Source of the DNA: Blastocladiella emersonii ATCC 22665 | Taxonomy: Eukaryota; Blastocladiomycota; Blastocladiomycetes; Blastocladiales; Blastocladiaceae | Assembly: GCA_025594325.1 (NCBI GenBank) | Contig: JANHCV010000008.1 | Coordinates: 1,550,001-1,614,000, forward strand | Direction: 5' to 3' | DNA: 64,000 nucleotides | In this document: piece after piece, positions 60,442 through 64,000 of the stretch | How the letters are laid out: each line of letters opens with the position of its first letter | How positions within the stretch are numbered: the stretch's first letter is position 1 | The notes under the pieces: model-generated | What the model saw: only the letters and a program-made list of their open reading frames with translations | Told to the model about the DNA's origin: nothing | The model's database searches: none | Program-made: the position numbers and the translations under genes

Positions 60442-61656
60442 TTAGTGGATCACGGTTGTGCCCAAAGCCATTGCGACCACCACGACGTCGTGCTCAACCC
60501 AAGCATCAAAGCGGATAGGCGGAGAGTCGGCGGGTAGAGTCAGAATCAGATCAATGGGCAGCTGTGAGACCACACCGTCGCTGTTGCCACTGATAGCTGA
60601 TCGGACGACGTTCAAATTCTGAGCAATGAAGAACTTGGTACTCCCGGGACCATAGTAATTTGAGAACTCCACAACCCCACGGACGTTATGCGAAAACGCC
60701 TTGACGACCTCACACCACGCCTCTGAAACATCAGCCACAGGCTTTGATGGGTAATAAGTATTGCCAATCTTGAACTGGTAAGAAAGCAGACGACACGCGC
60801 GGGTGTACGTCTTGGACATTTCTGTGATTTGGTTTAGATTGACCAGACTTGACAGCTGCATAGACGCGATCACAGTCTTTTGGGAGCGGTTGCGGTTAGG
60901 GATGACGATGGTGTTTACGCCTGCATTCAGGGTTTTACCAAAGTGAGTAAAGCTCGAGAAGTGAAACTTGATTCCCTCGTTCATCCAGCGCTTTGCAAGT
61001 ACAGCGTTGATCTGGGGCGACAGCTCTACCTCCTCAAACTGGAGCTCACAGTTGGTCAGTGCATACTCAAGGTTCTCTGAGGGAGCGCCGTTCTCGGTGG
61101 TGACGTGCCACTGTGCGCCAGGACGAAGGTTGATGTCAATGTCGATGAACCCGAACATGGACGTGGGAATAAAGGTCTTCACGTCGAACAGTCCCTTGAG
61201 ATGGACCATGTACTTGCGGCCGAGCGGGCGCGATGTCTTTGGCCCACAGCCCAGGTGGAAAAGATTCTTGCGCTGGGACTCGTTGCAAGTCGTATCGAGC
61301 AGGATAGCATGGAGGCGCGCGTACTCGTTCTCTTCGAATAGGACTGTGCCTTTCTCGTCAGTTGCACGGATGCTTTCGATGCAGCTGAACGCGTTCTCGT
61401 CCATGACGATCTGGTTATTGCTCGAAGTGGCATTGTGATTGAATACAAAGAACAGTGTCGTCGGATCAATCATCTTAGTCTTTACGCCAGGGATGCGGAA
61501 CCGGATCTGGCGATTGGCATCCGAGAACACTCCGCCAGTGGTTGAACGAACCGTGTTGTACACACGAGTCCCTGAAACGTGCTCAGGAACGCGGTAAAGG
61601 ATTTCCTCGGGCGCGATTTCGGGCTGGGAGTCGTAGAGTTTTAGCGAATTGGACAT
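60442..61656 (-). CDS. Putative major capsid protein, double jelly-roll (404 aa)
   Basis: Intact. Features: LYDSQPEIAPEEILYRVPEH near the N-terminus; a beta-rich body with RIPGVKTKMIDPTTLFFVFN, a central DIDINLRPGAQWHVTTENGA and CELQFEEVELSPQINAVLAK; the second half contains QTKT-like strand segments, YYPSKPVADVSEAWCEVVKA and C-terminal VVVVAMALGTTVIH. Size and layout match capsid proteins of polinton-like viruses. This protein family forms the trimeric capsomer of the icosahedral shell. Assigned by gene order (next to a second capsid gene and the ATPase) and by fold-like pattern, not by a search. A T-rich stretch precedes the ATG. Confidence 0.7.
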   Translation of the reverse strand: MSNSLKLYDSQPEIAPEEILYRVPEHVSGTRVYNTVRSTTGGVFSDANRQIRFRIPGVKTKMIDPTTLFFVFNHNATSSNNQIVMDENAFSCIESIRATDEKGTVLFEENEYARLHAILLDTTCNESQRKNLFHLGCGPKTSRPLGRKYMVHLKGLFDVKTFIPTSMFGFIDIDINLRPGAQWHVTTENGAPSENLEYALTNCELQFEEVELSPQINAVLAKRWMNEGIKFHFSSFTHFGKTLNAGVNTIVIPNRNRSQKTVIASMQLSSLVNLNQITEMSKTYTRACRLLSYQFKIGNTYYPSKPVADVSEAWCEVVKAFSHNVRGVVEFSNYYGPGSTKFFIAQNLNVVRSAISGNSDGVVSQLPIDLILTLPADSPPIRFDAWVEHDVVVVAMALGTTVIH

Positions 61657-61687
61657 TTAATGTCGCGCAATAAAAAAAAAGTACACT

Positions 61688-62881
61688 TTATGAGAAACAC
61701 AGCGTCATAAACCACTGGCAACTTGTGGTATCGAGCCGACGGCCTGTGGACCCTTCGGAAAACTCGATCAAGAACGTGTCCAGGTCGCGCTGGTACCCGA
61801 ACCAGCTCATACTGGTCGATGGACTGCGATAGGTTGTGGCATATCCTGGTGAACTGTTGATGGGAAAGGCAGCGAGAACGGGTTTGTGATTGGCGCCATG
61901 AAGACGTTTATTGGTGGTCGCACTCCCAAGTTCCGAGCTGTGAATCACAAGTGAGAACAGTCCGCCGGTCATGTCCACGCAACGGTCACCCACAATCAGT
62001 CGAGCTGGCACGTTAAACTGTTCGTGTGAGAGACCTAAAAAGTCGCTTGCGAGTTTACATGGATGGACGATGAAACACTCTGCATTTGCGCCCTTGACAA
62101 GTCGGAGTTCAGCAACGAAGCGAATGGCATTGAAACTGACCTCAAGTTTCAGATCGCCGTCGCTGTTGGGATTAAAGTACCCAGTCACGCTGGCCAGAGT
62201 GGATGCAAGTGTTGCCTGCGTATAGAACCCGCGGGGAATCGTGTACTTTGACCGTAACCCAGTGACTTGCCCACTCTTGATTTGATCCAGCGATGTTCCA
62301 AGCGGGAACACAGTCATATCCAGGAAGTCGTTTGTTGCGTCGACGCTATAGATGTTGTTCTCTATTGTAAAATCCAAGAGTCGGACGTGCGAGAACCTTG
62401 AACCAGGTGGGAGCGGAATACGACCATCCGCCTGGACATCCGCGTTGGTGAAAGTGAAGACGTGCTCCTCAGTGGGATGTGACGCCTGGTGCTGTAGTTC
62501 GAGTGCCTTTTGCCGAGCATCAACCGGTGCCGTGTAGACCGCACTTGATACTGTATCGACGGGAACGGCGTCAATGGAGAACGGCATGGTCGCAGTCGCT
62601 TCCAGATCACGGCGAGTCACTGTGGGTACGCTCGGAAGTTCCTTGAGCATGCGTCGCTTAGCCTTTGCCTCAGCCGACACTGGGTTCACTGGTCGAAAGA
62701 CTTTTTTTGTGCCATCCCTGGAGATACTCACAATCTTCTTGATCTTGAGGACGCGTTTCATGGGCCTTTGCGCAATGGGGATATCGTTCTCCTTGTTTCG
62801 GATCCGGTCAGTGTCAGTCTCGGGCCGCGACCCAGTTGGTGCGCGGGACGTTGGACGCGTGCTTGGGCGTTGCCGATTCAT
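61688..62881 (-). CDS. Putative second/minor capsid (penton-type) protein (397 aa)
   Basis: The N-terminal ~75 residues are basic and disordered (RPSTRPTSRAPTGSRPETD, RVLKIKKIVSISRDGTKKVF), suited to DNA or capsid-interior contact. The rest is beta-rich: FTFTNADVQADGRIPLPPGS, FSHVRLLDFTIENNIYSVDA, YTIPRGFYTQATLASTLASV, and a C-terminal jelly-roll-like part with SWFGYQRDLDTFLIEF. The YTIPRGFYT...L segment recalls strand patterns found in penton/minor capsid proteins of this virus group. 31 bp separate it from the capsid gene. Role inferred from position. Confidence 0.55.
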   Translation of the reverse strand: MNRQRPSTRPTSRAPTGSRPETDTDRIRNKENDIPIAQRPMKRVLKIKKIVSISRDGTKKVFRPVNPVSAEAKAKRRMLKELPSVPTVTRRDLEATATMPFSIDAVPVDTVSSAVYTAPVDARQKALELQHQASHPTEEHVFTFTNADVQADGRIPLPPGSRFSHVRLLDFTIENNIYSVDATNDFLDMTVFPLGTSLDQIKSGQVTGLRSKYTIPRGFYTQATLASTLASVTGYFNPNSDGDLKLEVSFNAIRFVAELRLVKGANAECFIVHPCKLASDFLGLSHEQFNVPARLIVGDRCVDMTGGLFSLVIHSSELGSATTNKRLHGANHKPVLAAFPINSSPGYATTYRSPSTSMSWFGYQRDLDTFLIEFSEGSTGRRLDTTSCQWFMTLCFS

Positions 62882-62899
62882 TTACAGTACCCAAGGAAT

Positions 62900-63661
62900 T
62901 TAATTCACGTACTTTTCGAACCGTTTGGTGAGCAGTCTCGCCTTGCTATTCTTGTAATTGACGTGCATGAACGAATAGTCCTCGGCAGTACAGTGATTAT
63001 AGATCTGCAACCACCGGTCCCAAGTCTTGCCACAATGATGCTCCTCGTAAAAGTTTTTCACTTCCTTTTGATTGCCCGTTGAGAACAACAGAAAGTTGGT
63101 TGTGTTGAGACGAAGCGGCTTGGCAAGCTGGAAGTAAGATTGTGTGACGTAGACCGTGGAAATCATGTAGTGTCGCCCGTTCATGACACAATCAATGAGG
63201 ACTTTGCTTTTAAGCACACCCGTTGCCGCGCAATCGTCGAGTACAAGGAGTACGGGCTGTCGATCGCGTTTGGGGATGGCTTTTTGCGACTCGATGAGTT
63301 CGTAGACCACGTTTTCAAAGGTCGCGGCATCCGTATGGACATCCGCCTCGGATGGAACGGTGGGGTCTTCAAGGTCATCGTCTGGGAACAGTCGCGCTTC
63401 GGCCTTGTCTTTGCGGCGGGGCTTTGAGAGGATTCCTGGCGCGAAGATGTGTTTCCACTTCTCGTCGCTTTCAAACGATGGACAGCACACGACAAGCCGG
63501 CTAAACTGGCCCTTGTAAAAGCGTGTGATCATGTTCAGTAGCGTGAGCGTCTTGCCACTTCCACGACATGCTACGATCGCACACGAAAAGCACACTTTGG
63601 GGATGAGCGAGTCCGGGCCCTTGGCGTCGCCCTTTTCTCGTAACGGTTTGATTTCGAACAT
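62900..63661 (-). CDS. Packaging ATPase, A32 / FtsK-HerA type (253 aa)
   Basis: Walker A at residues 31-38 (ACRGSGKT), Walker B at about 138-145 (LLVLDDCA), then a sensor-like STVYVTQSYFQLAKPLRLNT (about 168-187) and NFLLFSTGNQKEVKNFYEEH. Length and motif order match genome-packaging ATPases of polinton-like viruses, virophages and NCLDVs, which pump DNA into the procapsid. Starts MFEIKPLREKGDAKG. 18 bp from the minor capsid gene. Intact. Confidence 0.85.
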   Translation of the reverse strand: MFEIKPLREKGDAKGPDSLIPKVCFSCAIVACRGSGKTLTLLNMITRFYKGQFSRLVVCCPSFESDEKWKHIFAPGILSKPRRKDKAEARLFPDDDLEDPTVPSEADVHTDAATFENVVYELIESQKAIPKRDRQPVLLVLDDCAATGVLKSKVLIDCVMNGRHYMISTVYVTQSYFQLAKPLRLNTTNFLLFSTGNQKEVKNFYEEHHCGKTWDRWLQIYNHCTAEDYSFMHVNYKNSKARLLTKRFEKYVN

Positions 63662-63798
63662 CTTTACGGTATACCATCAAAAGTATTTGCGTTTGAGCCA
63701 CAGAGCACACTGGACACACTCTACGGCGAGAACGTATCCGCCAAAATACATTAAAGCAGTTGAGAACATGACTGATTTAATGTGTGATGAGAAAATAT

Positions 63799-64000
63799 TT
63801 AGGCGCCTTCTGAAAGCGCTCGGTCTATAGCGTGCCCTACGTGGGCAATACTGTCAAGAATCGGATCAACGCGGAGAATGGCTTCCTCAGCCAGGCCGCT
63901 TGCAAGGTTCACGCCAGCTGCAATGTCGCGAAGGACGGGAATCGGAAGACTCGAGATCATGCCGCTGTAGTACTTGGTATTATGTATAACGGGCGAGACT
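63799..64000 (-). CDS. Viral protein, C-terminal 66 residues (partial)
   Basis: The minus frame is open from the window edge to a TAA at 63799-63801. The visible part includes NTKYYSGMISSLPIPVLRDI, then GVNLASGLAEEAILRVDPIL and AHVGHAIDRALSEGA, i.e. amphipathic helices. It sits upstream of the ATPase in the same orientation, so it is likely another virion or morphogenesis gene. Family not recognised. Confidence 0.55.
   Translation of the reverse strand, partial: VSPVIHNTKYYSGMISSLPIPVLRDIAAGVNLASGLAEEAILRVDPILDSIAHVGHAIDRALSEGA

Larger units (their letters stand above)
58600..64000. mobile_element. Endogenous polinton-like virus (PLV/adintovirus type), partial
   Basis: From about 58.6 kb the sequence becomes AT-richer and intronless, with genes 14-40 bp apart. 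The set comprises HNH endonuclease, RING/zinc proteins, putative double-jelly-roll capsid protein, second capsid protein and packaging ATPase. The adjacent capsid-capsid-ATPase genes on one strand are the hallmark of polinton-like viruses. The left boundary is not proven; it may lie in the repeat zone at 57.3-58.4 kb. The right end is outside the window. No polymerase, integrase or protease is seen in the part present. Genes look mostly intact, apart from one small frame-shifted gene. Confidence 0.75.

Noticed and set aside
63525-63830. Plus-strand 101-codon frame
   Set aside because: Mostly antisense to the packaging ATPase start; no domain.

Overview
The window is nuclear DNA from a GC-rich eukaryote with short introns of about 40-75 nt, and its last ~6 kb is different: AT-richer, intronless, tightly packed viral genes. 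Donor sites are mostly GTACGN or GTGCGN. The gene content suggests an early-diverging fungus: a PHO80-like cyclin, a Mam3/CNNM protein, DUF4470-type proteins, and LRR proteins with degenerate ankyrin-like N-termini (W-W, 'GLPL' pattern). A Blastocladiomycota- or chytrid-like host is my best guess. This is inference from gene content, not a species call.

Layout. 1-506: C-terminus of a SNF2-type helicase. 0.7-3 kb: a broken LRR gene and a decayed duplicate of its end. 3.6-23.9 kb: a large inverted duplication. Its outer arms (3577-5373 and 22058-23854) are almost identical, and each carries one QNNI-repeat gene and one tRNA-Arg(CCG). Its inner parts are older and diverged, each with an LRR gene and an LRR relic. 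Between the arms lie a third LRR gene, a C-terminal-only oleate hydratase, an eight-exon S-formylglutathione hydrolase, a coiled-coil/poly-Q gene, a Cys-rich gene and a third QNNI gene. 24-29 kb: poorly recognisable genes. 29.3-39 kb: a housekeeping block of a nucleoside transporter, ribophorin I/OST1, a PHO80-like cyclin, a TMEM230-like protein and a CNNM/Mam3-like protein.

40-54.5 kb: two DUF4470-type paralogs, both broken, then a 4.6-kb element (45730-50361). The element has ~89-bp terminal inverted repeats and essentially one ~1,380-codon reading frame, interrupted by one in-frame TAA, one 69-nt intron and one -1 shift at a T5 run. It is followed by two frame-broken unknown genes and another damaged LRR gene. 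55.5-58.4 kb: a relic PIF1-like helicase, several perfect palindromes and tandem direct repeats with inverted GTGTCCCA arrays.

58.6-64 kb: part of an endogenous polinton-like (PLV/adintovirus-type) DNA virus. It has an HNH endonuclease, RING/zinc proteins, a small structural gene, a putative double-jelly-roll major capsid protein, a second capsid protein, and an A32/FtsK-HerA-type packaging ATPase. It runs off the right edge of the window.

A short module (CACATG or CACGTG near GACGCGTC) recurs upstream of many of the genes, including three LRR genes and both DUF4470 paralogs, and may be a shared regulatory input. Housekeeping genes read cleanly through their introns. LRR, DUF4470 and transposon genes repeatedly carry single-base frame breaks or nonsense codons.
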